Positions 54,205 to 63,462 are shown, numbered from the stretch's first letter. The stretch: 64,000 nucleotides of DNA from Vaginella massiliensis (GCF_900089075.1 NZ_LT593745.1:167616-231615); one strand, 5' to 3'. Numbers and translations are program-made. Notes: a model not told the origin generated them from the sequence alone.

Positions 54205-55266
54205 ATGATTATCGAAAAAATTCCTCAGTCTAGATTCTCTGAAAAAATTTTTGAATCTACAACTTTTGGAAAAGATTTCTCTGACCATATGCTGATTGCA
54301 AACTACAAAAATGGTCAATGGAGCGAACCAAAAATTATTCCTTATCAACCCATAAGCCTTACCCCTGCAGCGATGGTTTTCCATTACGGGCAAGCCATTT
54401 TCGAGGGAATGAAAGCCTATAAAAATGCAAATGACGAAGTGTTTTTATTCCGTCCGGAAAAGAATTTCAAACGTTTCAACAAATCTGCAGTTCGCTTGAA
54501 CATGCCAGAAGTACCAGAAGAAATTTTCATGGATGGGTTGAAAGCGTTGATTGATTTGGATCGCCAATGGGTTCCGAAAACCGAAGGAACATCACTTTAC
54601 ATCCGTCCAACTTTATTTGCAACCGAAGAAGCCATCACAGCTAGAAGTTCGACCGAATTTACCTTTGTTATTCTCATGGCTTATTCGCCAAGCTATTACA
54701 CCAAACGACTATCTGTAAAAATTGCCGATTACTACAGCCGTGCGGCACCAGGAGGTGTAGGATTTGCCAAATGTGCTGGTAACTATGCGGGATCATTCTA
54801 CCCTACCGAACAAGCAAAATCGGAAGGATACGATCAAGTAATTTGGACAGATGCCGTCTCGCATCAATACATAGAAGAGGCAGGAACCATGAATGTTTTT
54901 GTACGAATCGGCGATAAATTATTAACTGCTCCTACATCCGAAAGAATTTTGGATGGCGTTACCCGTGATTCTGTAATTCAACTTGCAAAAGACAACGGTT
55001 ACGATGTAGAAATAAGACCGGTCGCTGTACAAGAAATGTACGATGCTTACCAAAAAGGAGAATTAAAAGAAGTTTTCGGGGTTGGTACTGCTGTTGTGGT
55101 AAACGTTTATGATGCTGTCGGATTTGGTGAGGAGCGATGCCAATTGCCAGAAATCTCAGACGAAGATTCTTTTGGAATGCAATTGAAAAAGAAATTAAAC
55201 GATATCCAATTCGGGAAAGTTGAAGATCCTTATGGATGGCGAGTAAAGGTCGAGAACCAACAATAA
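54205..55266 (+). CDS. ilvE: Branched-chain amino acid aminotransferase
   Basis: A 353-residue class IV PLP aminotransferase for Val, Leu and Ile. The substrate-side motif is FHYGQAIFEGMKAYKN, the PLP Lys is in GGVGFAKCAGNYAGSFYP, and EEAGTMNVFV and RDSVIQLAKDNGYDVE follow. It is of the long eukaryote-like (II) type. Start at 54205 because the region before it is the promoter. A UUCG-loop terminator follows. Confidence 0.95.
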   Translation: MIIEKIPQSRFSEKIFESTTFGKDFSDHMLIANYKNGQWSEPKIIPYQPISLTPAAMVFHYGQAIFEGMKAYKNANDEVFLFRPEKNFKRFNKSAVRLNMPEVPEEIFMDGLKALIDLDRQWVPKTEGTSLYIRPTLFATEEAITARSSTEFTFVILMAYSPSYYTKRLSVKIADYYSRAAPGGVGFAKCAGNYAGSFYPTEQAKSEGYDQVIWTDAVSHQYIEEAGTMNVFVRIGDKLLTAPTSERILDGVTRDSVIQLAKDNGYDVEIRPVAVQEMYDAYQKGELKEVFGVGTAVVVNVYDAVGFGEERCQLPEISDEDSFGMQLKKKLNDIQFGKVEDPYGWRVKVENQQ

Positions 55267-55298
55267 AAAGAATGTTTTCTTAAAAATAGTTAAGTTTC

Positions 55299-55324
55299 AA
55301 ATCAGTCTTCGGACTGATTTTTTT
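55299..55324 (+). terminator. Terminator of ilvE
   Basis: AAATCAGTC (55299-55307), loop TTCG, GACTGATTT (55312-55320), then a T-run. Confidence 0.88.
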
Positions 55325-55358
55325 GGCATGATTTTTAATATTATGTATTACAAAGTAC

Positions 55359-55366
55359 TATATTTG
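55359..55366 (+). promoter_or_regulatory. -7 element of the DUF4407 gene
   Basis: TATATTTG, TAAA, ATG: perfect -7 element exactly four bases before the start codon at 55371. Confidence 0.65.
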
Positions 55367-55370
55367 TAAA

Positions 55371-56399
55371 ATGAATAGAATACAAAAATTTTTGATTCAT
55401 TGCTCCGGTAGCAGTCTCGAAATTCTTAAAAAAACACCAACAGACATCAACAAACACGCAGGAATTGGCGGTGTGATTTTGTTCACTGGAATTTTAGCAT
55501 CCCTATCTGCAGGCTACGCACTTTATACAATTTTCGATCAGTTTTACCTCGCTATCCTGTTTGGCTTACTTTGGGGTTTGATGATTTTTAACCTCGATCG
55601 TTAAATCGTGACTTCTATGAAGAACAAGGGTTCGATTTTCAGACAATTTTTCATTGCTTTGCCAAGAATTGCAGTTGCTGTTTTGCTAGGAATTGTAATT
55701 TCTAAACCATTAGAACTGAAAATTTTCGAAAAAGAAATCGACAAACAACTCAACCTAATAATCGCCAGAAACAAAGCCGAATTATTGCATGAGATAAATT
55801 TACGTTATCAAACGATGAATGCAGACTATCATCAAGAACAAAAAGAAATCTATTCAAGAATTGAAAACCTTCGGAATGAATACCAAAATGCTGCAACCGA
55901 GTTGGAAAAAGAAGTAGTAGGAACAGCTACCGAAACCACTACCGGTCGTGAGGGATATGGACCAAATGCCAAACGAAAAGCAGCACTCAAAGAACAGAAG
56001 AAACAAGAAATGGAGGCCTATATTGCATGGGTACAACCAAGATTGGCAACCATCACCAAGGAAATAGATAGCATCAACAAAGGAAAAGAAAAAGAGATCG
56101 CTGCAGCAAATACGACAGAAGAACTCTACAATGGCTTTGCTGCTCGCATACAAGCTTTGGATGAATTAGAATCTAAAAATCCAGTCATGGGCATCGCTTC
56201 ATTATTCATCGTGCTGGTTTTTATATCTTTAGAAACAGCTCCTGTACTGGTAAAACTGATTGCTCCACGTGGACCGTATGATTTTCTACTTGAAAAACAT
56301 GAATATACTTTTCGAATATTCGCCAAAGAAGCCATTGAAATTATGGATATAAAATCGGACAGGCGAATAAAAAATGAAATTGCAAAAGGTAATTTATAA
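55371..56399 (+). pseudogene. DUF4407 membrane protein gene with an in-frame stop
   Basis: The frame from 55371 encodes LIHCSGSSLEILKKTPTDINKHAGIGG, two hydrophobic segments and GLMIFNLDR, then TAA at 55602-55604, then IVTSMKNKGSIFRQFF and the rest of DUF4407 (coiled coil ENLRNEYQNAATELEKEVV, a last TM at about residue 270) to 56399. Relatives read NLDRF/Y-IV here, so one substitution explains the stop. The whole would be 342 residues. A GTG at 55608 or an ATG at 55617 could restart translation of the second part. DUF4407 function is unknown. Confidence 0.82.
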
Positions 56400-56475
56400 A
56401 CATCATTTTTCGAAAAATAACAGTAGAATAGCAAAGTAAAAGCATTGCTTTCTTTACCTTTACAAAAAATATATC

Positions 56476-56886
56476 ATGGCAGATTTCCATATCAATAGCG
56501 TACTTCCGAACGATGCTTACGTCGATATTTTCGAATTGACACAGCCTATCGTCAACCCAAATCAATACCATTGGCGAATCATGTGGTTGGATGGCGAAAC
56601 CGATTCAGAAGAGTTTCCAATTTACAGCCTTCACCAATTGATCGAAGAGCAAGACGGCATTTTGGTAACATACGAAAACCTAATCAACATCAACGATCGG
56701 CTGACTGCACTTACTGGAGCGATCATTGTAGCCAATCGAGATTTGGACAAAATCAACAGTCTTACGGATGACGAAAATCTCTACGATAACGAAATCATTC
56801 TCGAACTCACCGACAAAATTTGGCATGTAAGTTCGGATATCGACGAAGTGTTGACAGCCTATGCAAAAGCATTGGGAAAAGCCTAA
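56476..56886 (+). CDS. Protein of unknown function
   Basis: A 136-residue soluble acidic protein (MADFHINSVLPNDAYVDIFELTQPIVNPNQYHWRIMW...; helical C-terminus LTDKIWHVSSDIDEVLTAYAKAL). No family recognised. A near -7 element TACCTTTA at 56455-56462 lies 13 bases before the ATG. It converges on folP with 11 bases between. Confidence 0.65.
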   Translation: MADFHINSVLPNDAYVDIFELTQPIVNPNQYHWRIMWLDGETDSEEFPIYSLHQLIEEQDGILVTYENLININDRLTALTGAIIVANRDLDKINSLTDDENLYDNEIILELTDKIWHVSSDIDEVLTAYAKALGKA

Positions 56887-56897
56887 GGCTTGAAAAC

Positions 56898-57743
56898 TTA
56901 CAAATTCGATGTCAGCGCAAGATGGATTTTGATCATCTGTTGAGCTTCTTTCACATCGTGCACGCGTAAAATTTTTGCACCCTTTTGCAGTGCCAATAAA
57001 TTAAGTGCAGAGGTTCCTGCTAGAACTTCTTTCGGTGTAGTATTCAACAATTTATAAAGCATCGATTTTCTCGAGATGCCCACCAATACAGGAAATTCGC
57101 CAAAGCCAATCAATTCCAACTTATTGAAAAGTTCATAATTATGATCTAACGTTTTGGCGAAACCAAATCCTGGATCGAGAATGATGTCACTGACTTTCAT
57201 TTGTTGCAACTGTTTTGCTTTTTCTAACAGAAACTGATTGACTTCTAAGGTAACATCTTGATATTTCGGATCGTTTTGCATGGTTTGCGGTGTACCTTGC
57301 ATATGCATCAGAACATAGGGTACCTGCAAATCGGCAATGGTAGAAAACATTTGGTTGTCTAGGCTGCCACCCGAAACATCATTGATCAGGTGAGCGCCAG
57401 CCTCGATGGTTTTTCTAGCGACCTTGCTACGAAAAGTATCTACCGACAACAGAGCTTCTGGAAATCGCTTCACGATTGCTTCTACCACAGGCACCGTGCG
57501 TTGCAACTCCAAATCTTCGCTTACATTTTCTGCTCCGGGTTTGGTCGAATATCCTCCGATATCGAGGAAGGTAGCACCCTCGCTCAAGAATTTTTCTGCT
57601 TTTTTCAAAATCAAATCCAGCGTTTCGCTGCTTCCTCCATCATAAAAAGAATCTGGCGTGGTGTTGATGATTCCCATAATTTTTGGTCGAGAAAGATCGA
57701 TTAGCGTGCCTTTGCAATTAATTGTCATTCCTTTCTTGTACAT
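56898..57743 (-). CDS. folP: Dihydropteroate synthase
   Basis: A 281-residue TIM-barrel enzyme of folate synthesis, target of sulfonamides. Motifs: MGIINTTPDSFYDGG, LDIGGYSTKPGAE, SVDTFRSKVARKTIEAGAHLINDVSGG, ILDPGFGFAKTLDHN and GISRKSML. Divergent from the DUF1599 gene, an arrangement common in Bacteroidota. Confidence 0.96.
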   Translation of the reverse strand: MYKKGMTINCKGTLIDLSRPKIMGIINTTPDSFYDGGSSETLDLILKKAEKFLSEGATFLDIGGYSTKPGAENVSEDLELQRTVPVVEAIVKRFPEALLSVDTFRSKVARKTIEAGAHLINDVSGGSLDNQMFSTIADLQVPYVLMHMQGTPQTMQNDPKYQDVTLEVNQFLLEKAKQLQQMKVSDIILDPGFGFAKTLDHNYELFNKLELIGFGEFPVLVGISRKSMLYKLLNTTPKEVLAGTSALNLLALQKGAKILRVHDVKEAQQMIKIHLALTSNL

Positions 57744-57769
57744 TTATTACTGAATTTGATTTATTTTTG
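57736..57769 (+). promoter_or_regulatory. Promoter of the DUF1599 operon
   Basis: TTG (57736-57738), 23-base spacer, TATTTTTG (57762-57769), then ATG at 57786 after 16 bases. Confidence 0.6.
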
Positions 57770-57785
57770 AATTTGAAACGAATTT

Positions 57786-58334
57786 ATGAAAAATACTGCA
57801 CAACAATTCAACGATATTATTGCACAATGCCGAGACTTGTACACCAAAAAACTCCAAGATTATGGTGCAGCTTGGCGAGTTTTGCGTTTACCATCGCTCA
57901 CCGATCAGATTTTCATCAAAATCAATCGAATTCGCACGCTACAAGAATCCGATGAACGAATGGTTGATGAAGACGAAGAAACAGAATTCATTGCTATCAT
58001 CAATTATGCCATTATGGCTTTGGTTCAATTGGAATTAGGATTTGCAGATCAGCCCGATTTAACGACAGATCAAGCAATAAAATTTTATGACCGATATGCC
58101 AAAATCGCCCATGATTTGATGATGAAAAAAAACCACGATTATGGCGAAGCTTGGCGAGATATGCGCGTAAGTTCTATAACCGACCTCATTTATCAGAAAG
58201 TATTGCGTACTAAAAGTATAGAAGATAATAAAGGAAAAACAATCGTCTCTGAAGGTTTGGATGCAAATTATTTGGATATGATAAACTATTCTATCTTCGC
58301 ATTGATATTAATTAACGAAAACAAAACTTCATGA
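57786..58334 (+). CDS. DUF1599 protein with two tandem repeats
   Basis: A 182-residue protein made of two related units. Unit 1 (about 5-85) has CRDLYTKKLQDYGAAWRVLRLPSLTDQIFIKINRIRTLQ and INYAIMALVQLELG; unit 2 (about 98-180) has HDLMMKKNHDYGEAWRDMRVSSITDLIYQKVLRTKSIED and INYSIFALILIN. DUF1599 is also called nucleotide-modification-associated domain 1; its activity is unknown. Its stop overlaps the next ATG (ATGA), in the conserved folP/DUF1599/BT_3928 neighbourhood. Confidence 0.85.
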   Translation: MKNTAQQFNDIIAQCRDLYTKKLQDYGAAWRVLRLPSLTDQIFIKINRIRTLQESDERMVDEDEETEFIAIINYAIMALVQLELGFADQPDLTTDQAIKFYDRYAKIAHDLMMKKNHDYGEAWRDMRVSSITDLIYQKVLRTKSIEDNKGKTIVSEGLDANYLDMINYSIFALILINENKTS

Positions 58335-59440
58335 AAATTCTAGTTCAAATATGCCGCCTCGTAGTGGGTGTTCTTTTTATAATTTCTGGATTTGTAAAAA
58401 TCATAGACCCAATTGGAATGGGTTACAAATTGGAAGAATACTTCTCACCAAGCGTGCTAAACTTTGCAGGGCTGATGAATTTTCATTTGCCTTTGGCAGT
58501 CATCATCACCATGTTGGAAATAATTTTGGGACTGTTTTTACTCTTAGGAATTGCAAAAAAATTTACCGTATGGACTTTGCTTGCGATGATTTCGTTTTTC
58601 ACTTTTCTCACCTTCTATTCGGCATATTTCAACAAGGTTACCGATTGCGGATGTTTTGGCGAAGCATTGAAATTAGAACCGTGGACGTCTTTCATCAAAG
58701 ATGCAATCTTACTGGTTTTTGTCGTCATTATCCTTTTTGAGCAACGATTTATTCGACCGCTATTCAGTCAGAAAACAAATGCTATTATCATTGCTATCGC
58801 TTGCCTTGTCTCTCTTTTTGCAGCCTACAAAGGAATTTACAGCTCTCCTCTTATCGATTTCAGAGCCTATGCCGTGGGTAAAGATCTGAAAAAAGAAATG
58901 ATGACAGCAGAAGAATTAGGGTTGAAACCTTCTCGCTATGCCGTTTTTTATACATTAAAAAATAAAGAAACCAACGAAACGGTTACCCTCAATGATGCTG
59001 AATATATTGCAGATGAAAAATGGTATAAAGCAGATTCGCCCTGGGAAATAATTGAAGATAAAACAGAAAAAAAGCGAATTTATAAAGGATACGAGGCTCC
59101 GATAAAAGATTTTCGTATCGATTGTAATGGTGTGGATAAAACCTTGGATTATTTGAATGTACCTAAAGTAGTGATGGTTGTCGTTCCTTTTGCAGAAAAA
59201 CTTTCTACCGAAAAGAAATTGCGAATCGCCTCTTTCATTCAAAAACTAAAAGATGAAAATATCGACACCGTAATCTTATCCAATAATCCGATCGAAAAAC
59301 TACATGAACCAGTTTGCCTAGCAGATCAGACGGTGCTCAAAACCATCACGCGTAGCAATCCAGGAATTATAGTCTTAGAAAACGGGGTGGTGAAATCCAA
59401 ATTTCATTACAACGATTGGCCAACCATAGAAGCATTCTAA
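58331..59440 (+). CDS. BT_3928 family membrane protein (DoxX/MauE-like)
   Basis: A 369-residue protein. The N-terminal 160 residues form four membrane helices like DoxX/MauE (FIISGFVKIIDPIGMGYKLEEYF, FLTFYSAYFNKVTDCGCFGEALKL with a CxC motif). The C-terminal 200 residues are soluble (FRIDCNGVDKTLDYLNVPKVVMVVVPFAEKLS; DENIDTVILSNNP), thioredoxin-like in layout. A redox role in the envelope is inferred from the CGC motif. Coupled to the DUF1599 gene by a 4-base overlap. Confidence 0.82.
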   Translation: MKILVQICRLVVGVLFIISGFVKIIDPIGMGYKLEEYFSPSVLNFAGLMNFHLPLAVIITMLEIILGLFLLLGIAKKFTVWTLLAMISFFTFLTFYSAYFNKVTDCGCFGEALKLEPWTSFIKDAILLVFVVIILFEQRFIRPLFSQKTNAIIIAIACLVSLFAAYKGIYSSPLIDFRAYAVGKDLKKEMMTAEELGLKPSRYAVFYTLKNKETNETVTLNDAEYIADEKWYKADSPWEIIEDKTEKKRIYKGYEAPIKDFRIDCNGVDKTLDYLNVPKVVMVVVPFAEKLSTEKKLRIASFIQKLKDENIDTVILSNNPIEKLHEPVCLADQTVLKTITRSNPGIIVLENGVVKSKFHYNDWPTIEAF

Positions 59441-59442
59441 AA

Positions 59443-60525
59443 GTGGGAAAATACATTGTCAACAAATTGTTTTATGGATTGCACACCTTATTGGGAGTTG
59501 TTACGGTCGTGTTTTTTCTGTTCACTATTCTACCAGGCGATCCGGCTCGAATGATGCTCGACCAAAAAGAAGATCCAGAACAATTGGCACTCATACGGAA
59601 GAATCTTGGATTGGATCAACCAATTCTTACCCAATATTTTTATTATCTCAACGATTTGTCACCAATTTCAATTCATCAAAATCAACCAGAAAGCGACCAC
59701 TACACGGCGCTGAATTCTGGAAAATACGATTACAAAAAAATAATGAAATTGGGAAACCAAACCCTGGTTTTGAAGACACCTTACCTCAGAACATCGTTCC
59801 AGAAACAAGGGAAAACCGTGAATACCATCATAGCCGATACCCTTCCGAACACCATTGTCTTAGCAGTTTCGGCCATTACGATCGCAACCATCATTGGCAT
59901 TGTGCTTGGGATAATTTCTGCATTGCTCAAAGACTCTTTCATAGACCGTTTACTTTTGGTTGTGACCAGTTTTGGGATGAGCATTCCATCGTTTTTTTCG
60001 GCTATCATTATCGCTTATATATTTGCCTTTCTGTTGCACAATATTACCGGACTCAATATGATTGGAAGTTTGTACGAAGTTGATGATTTGGGCGAAGGAA
60101 AATATCTGCAGTTGAAAAACCTTATCTTACCCGCCATCACGCTCGGTTCTAGACCTTTGGCGGTTTTCACACAACTCACCCGAAATTCTTTGCTCGAAGT
60201 ATTGAATCAAGATTATATCCGTACCGCTTACGCAAAAGGATTGAGCAAAAAAAACGTCATCATAAAACACGCCTTACAAAACTCACTGAATCCCGTGGTA
60301 ACTGCTATATCGGGATGGTTTGCCTCGATGCTGGCTGGTGCAGTTTTTGTTGAATTCATTTTCGGATGGAACGGATTGGGGAAAGAAATTGTGAACGCGC
60401 TCAATGCCTTAGATTTACCCATCGTGATGGGCGCCGTTCTTACCATAGCGGTGATGTTCATCATCATTAACATCATCATTGATATCGTTTACGGATTATT
60501 AGATCCAAGGGTCAGAATTAAATAG
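59443..60525 (+). CDS. ABC transporter permease, DppB/OppB type
   Basis: A 360-residue inner-membrane permease with about six helices. The DppB-type N-terminus (KLFYGLHTLLGVVTVVFFLFTILPGDPARMMLDQ) and the EAA-loop (EVLNQDYIRTAYAKGLSKKNVIIKHALQNSLNPV) are clear. A GTG at 59443, 2 bases after the previous stop, is preferred over the TTG at 59416, which overlaps that gene. The partner permease, ATPases and binding protein of a peptide ABC system are not adjacent. Confidence 0.85.
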   Translation: MGKYIVNKLFYGLHTLLGVVTVVFFLFTILPGDPARMMLDQKEDPEQLALIRKNLGLDQPILTQYFYYLNDLSPISIHQNQPESDHYTALNSGKYDYKKIMKLGNQTLVLKTPYLRTSFQKQGKTVNTIIADTLPNTIVLAVSAITIATIIGIVLGIISALLKDSFIDRLLLVVTSFGMSIPSFFSAIIIAYIFAFLLHNITGLNMIGSLYEVDDLGEGKYLQLKNLILPAITLGSRPLAVFTQLTRNSLLEVLNQDYIRTAYAKGLSKKNVIIKHALQNSLNPVVTAISGWFASMLAGAVFVEFIFGWNGLGKEIVNALNALDLPIVMGAVLTIAVMFIIINIIIDIVYGLLDPRVRIK

Positions 60526-60548
60526 TAAAAAACACAAAAAATATTATA

Positions 60549-61307
60549 ATGAGAAAAAAAATTGTTGCAGGAAACTGGAAAATGAACCTACTGTTCGAAG
60601 AAGCACTGAAACTGGCTTCGGACCTTAACGGTTGGATTGCCGACAACCTACCAGAAGCAGAAGTCATTATTGCACCTTCTGCTATCTACCTACAAACGAT
60701 TCTAGAAAATATAGACGAACAATACCTAAAAGTTGCATCGCAAGATGTGTCTGCATACGAATCTGGCGCTTATACAGGTGATATCTCGGCAAAACAATTG
60801 GACTCGATCGGATTAGATTTTTCGTTAGTCGGACATTCGGAGCGTAGAGAATATCAAAAAGAAGATGATGATTTGTTAGCAAAAAAATTACAACAACTCT
60901 TCCAAAATCAGCTCTACCCTATTTTCTGTGTGGGAGAAAAATTAGAAGAACGCGAAGCAAATCAGCATTTTGAGGTCATCGAACGTCAAATCTTAAACGT
61001 TTTGAAACAACAAGCTCCAGAAAATTTGAGTAAACTCATCATTGCCTACGAGCCCGTTTGGGCGATTGGGACAGGCAAAACCGCCACGCCAGCGCAAGCA
61101 CAAGAAGTTCATGCGCATATACGCAAAGTGATCGAAACCCATTTCGGAAGCGAATTGGCAATTTCTACCCCTATACTTTATGGTGGAAGCGTGAATGCCA
61201 GCAATGCCGAAGAATTGTTTAGTCAGCCCGATATTGATGGTGGTTTGGTAGGCGGTGCTTCGTTGAAACTCGAAGACTTTACGCAAATTATATTAGCAGC
61301 CAAATAA
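60549..61307 (+). CDS. tpiA: Triosephosphate isomerase
   Basis: A 252-residue TIM-barrel enzyme interconverting DHAP and glyceraldehyde 3-phosphate. Motifs: GNWKMN (Lys), VGHSERREY (catalytic His), AYEPVWAIGTGKTATPAQAQEVH (catalytic Glu) and the phosphate-binding YGGSVN and GGLVGGASL. Starts 23 bases after the permease gene. Confidence 0.97.
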   Translation: MRKKIVAGNWKMNLLFEEALKLASDLNGWIADNLPEAEVIIAPSAIYLQTILENIDEQYLKVASQDVSAYESGAYTGDISAKQLDSIGLDFSLVGHSERREYQKEDDDLLAKKLQQLFQNQLYPIFCVGEKLEEREANQHFEVIERQILNVLKQQAPENLSKLIIAYEPVWAIGTGKTATPAQAQEVHAHIRKVIETHFGSELAISTPILYGGSVNASNAEELFSQPDIDGGLVGGASLKLEDFTQIILAAK

Positions 61308-61350
61308 GCCTTATCATAAAATAACTGTCAAATGGTTTGAAAACTTGACG

Positions 61351-61358
61351 TAAATTTG
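61351..61358 (+). promoter_or_regulatory. -7 element of prmA
   Basis: TAAATTTG, perfect, 22 bases before the ATG at 61381. Confidence 0.6.
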
Positions 61359-61380
61359 TCTTGTTTTTAGACCATTTTTT

Positions 61381-62211
61381 ATGACCAATTATAACGAATA
61401 TCAATTTACTGTTAGCCCGACAAAACCTTGGACCGAAATTGTCATTGCACTTATCTCTTCGCTTCCTTTCGAGAGTTTTGTAGAAAACGAAACCGGATTT
61501 ACCGCTTACATTCCATCCGATCAAGACAACGAAGAAGATGTGAAAGCCTTGTTGGAAGATTTAGAAAATGTCGAAATACACTATACACGACAAGAAATAG
61601 AGCAGCAAAATTGGAATGCCGAATGGGAAAAAAACTTTCAGCCGATTATTGTCAACAACCAATGCATCATTCGCGCAGATTTTCACGAACCTTACCAAGA
61701 TATTCCGTACGAGATTGTGATTACGCCAAAGATGTCTTTTGGTACAGGTCATCATGCCACTACTCATCTGATGGTAGAATATATTTTAGAAAATGATTTT
61801 GCTAAGAAAGATCTTCTCGATATGGGATGCGGAACCTCTATTTTGGCGATATTGGCGATGAAAAAAGGAGCAAACTATGCCGAATGTATCGATATTGACG
61901 AATGGGCGGTGGAGAATTCTATAGAAAATGCAAAAAAGAACAATGTGCATCTCGACGCCAAAATGGGTGATGTTTCTCTTTTGGGAAACAAATCATTTGA
62001 CGTTGTTTTGGCAAACATCAACAAAAATATTTTGATGAAAGATATTCCATGGTACACAAAGGTTCTAAATAAAAACGGCGATTTGTTTTTGAGCGGACTT
62101 TTGGATGTCGATTTTGATGATATGGTGACCAAGTGCAACGAAAATGGCTTAAAATTTGTGTCTAAAAAACAACGTAACGAATGGATAGCTTTACATTTTA
62201 TAAAATCTTAA
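61381..62211 (+). CDS. prmA: Ribosomal protein L11 methyltransferase
   Basis: A 276-residue SAM-dependent methyltransferase that trimethylates L11. Motifs: MSFGTGHHATTHLMVEYIL, LLDMGCGTSILAILAMKKGA (SAM site), IDIDEWAVENSIENAKKN and VLANINKNILMKDIP. The N-terminal substrate domain covers about residues 1-90. Co-transcribed with clpS, 4 bases downstream. Confidence 0.95.
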   Translation: MTNYNEYQFTVSPTKPWTEIVIALISSLPFESFVENETGFTAYIPSDQDNEEDVKALLEDLENVEIHYTRQEIEQQNWNAEWEKNFQPIIVNNQCIIRADFHEPYQDIPYEIVITPKMSFGTGHHATTHLMVEYILENDFAKKDLLDMGCGTSILAILAMKKGANYAECIDIDEWAVENSIENAKKNNVHLDAKMGDVSLLGNKSFDVVLANINKNILMKDIPWYTKVLNKNGDLFLSGLLDVDFDDMVTKCNENGLKFVSKKQRNEWIALHFIKS

Positions 62212-62215
62212 AACT

Positions 62216-62509
62216 ATGCAACTTACCGTAAAACCCTTGATTGAGACAAATCCGGAAATAGAAGTTGATGTTCTAACCGCAGAAACAGAAAAACACCAAA
62301 TCATTGTGCATAACGATGACGTGAATACATTCGATTGGGTGATAGAATCGCTAATAGAGGTGTGCGAACATACAGCTGAGCAAGCAGAGCAATGCACCAT
62401 CATCATCCATTACAAAGGCAAATGCGATGTTTTGAGCGGTGAATACGATTACCTCAAACCAAAATGCACAGAATTGCTCAATCGTGGTATTTCTGCAGAG
62501 ATTGTGTAG
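62216..62509 (+). CDS. clpS: ATP-dependent Clp protease adaptor ClpS
   Basis: A 97-residue N-end-rule adaptor for ClpAP/ClpCP. The core HQIIVHNDDVNTFDWVIESLIEVCEHTAEQAEQCTIIIHYKGKCDVLSGEYDYLKPKCTEL has the NDD...TF substrate pocket, here as NDDVNTFDWVI. The acidic N-terminal stretch before it is the flexible arm. Follows prmA. Confidence 0.9.
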   Translation: MQLTVKPLIETNPEIEVDVLTAETEKHQIIVHNDDVNTFDWVIESLIEVCEHTAEQAEQCTIIIHYKGKCDVLSGEYDYLKPKCTELLNRGISAEIV

Positions 62510-62515
62510 GCGCAA

Positions 62516-62851
62516 TTATTCCATCACCAAAAAAAGATCATCAGAATAAAAATCCGAAATGCTATCAGCATCAATAGCAGGTTTGTTGGACTCTTCTATC
62601 AAGTAAAGATCATAAATCTTCTCATAAACCACTTGTTCGCGTTTTGCCTCCAAAGCAGTTCGATTATTTTGCAAAACAACTAGCCCAAAAACAACTATTA
62701 TCAACACAAAACTAGCGGCAAACATCATGGGTCGCCAGCTTGCGATAGTTCTACGATTAGCTTTCACTGTTCGATCAATAATATTTTTTTCTAACTGCGA
62801 AAAATATTGATCTGGAACTTTAAACGGATTAGATTGCTTCAAATTGTTCAT
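62516..62851 (-). CDS. Probable anti-sigma-type single-pass membrane protein
   Basis: A 111-residue protein with N-terminal NPFKVPDQYFSQLEKNII, a pattern common in Bacteroidota proteins encoded after ECF sigma genes, one TM segment (about 45-64, MMFAASFVLIIVVFGLVVL) and an acidic C-terminus. It follows the sigma factor gene by 30 bases. Anti-sigma function is inferred from layout and context; no HRxxxC zinc motif is present. Confidence 0.65.
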   Translation of the reverse strand: MNNLKQSNPFKVPDQYFSQLEKNIIDRTVKANRRTIASWRPMMFAASFVLIIVVFGLVVLQNNRTALEAKREQVVYEKIYDLYLIEESNKPAIDADSISDFYSDDLFLVME

Positions 62852-62881
62852 ACTCTTTAGACAATAAATACACCAAAAAGT

Positions 62882-63373
62882 TTAATCTTGTTCAAGAAAA
62901 TAGTGTTTAAGCTTTTGCAAAGCCAGATGATAATTGGCCTTCAGCCCACCTACACTCACACCCAAAATCTCACTGATCTCCTCATATTTCAACTCATCGT
63001 AATATCGATACAAAAATACCATTCGTTGTTTTTCTGGTAAACCTAAAATAGCTTTTTGCAAATCGAGATGCAATTGATCGCCATCAAAATACGCATCGGA
63101 AGTCAACGACTCTACAGAATTATTTAAATAATCATCGATCGAAACTGATTGATATTTACTCTTCTTTTGCAGAAAATTAATCGTTTCATTATATGCAATC
63201 CGATACAACCAAGAAGAAAATTTAGATTCACCCTTGAACGTATCGTATTTTTGGTAGACTTTCAAAAAAATATCCTGCGTCAAATCATTAGCATCATCAT
63301 GTTGCAAAACCATCCGCCGAACCTGCCAGTATACTTTCTGATGATATTCTTTAACGAGTTGATTAAAATCCAA
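62882..63373 (-). CDS. ECF-type RNA polymerase sigma factor
   Basis: A 163-residue sigma-70 family factor. Region 2: DDANDLTQDIFLKVYQKYDTFKGESKFSSWLYRIAYNETINFL. Region 4: LGLPEKQRMVFLYRYYDELKYEEISEILGVSVGGLKANYHLALQKLKHYF. No sigma 1.1 or 3, so it is an ECF sigma. It heads a two-gene operon with a probable membrane partner; a -7 box at 63391 lies 17 bases upstream. Confidence 0.92.
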   Translation of the reverse strand: MDFNQLVKEYHQKVYWQVRRMVLQHDDANDLTQDIFLKVYQKYDTFKGESKFSSWLYRIAYNETINFLQKKSKYQSVSIDDYLNNSVESLTSDAYFDGDQLHLDLQKAILGLPEKQRMVFLYRYYDELKYEEISEILGVSVGGLKANYHLALQKLKHYFLEQD

Positions 63374-63390
63374 ATTCTAATTTTTAGAAG

Positions 63391-63398
63391 CAAAAATA
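63391..63398 (-). promoter_or_regulatory. -7 element of the sigma factor operon
   Basis: On minus: TATTTTTG, perfect, 17 bases before the ATG at 63373. Confidence 0.55.
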
Positions 63399-63462
63399 TT
63401 ATAATTTAGTTGCTTGATCATGATTTTAACGAAGTTTAGCATTTGATAGATCGGGTGAAAAA

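Noticed and set aside
58331..59440. Methylamine-utilisation MauE assignment for the BT_3928-type protein
   Set aside because: The DoxX/MauE-like helices are shared by many families, and no mau genes are nearby. The MauG-type peroxidase at 32 kb belongs to the MbnP pair.
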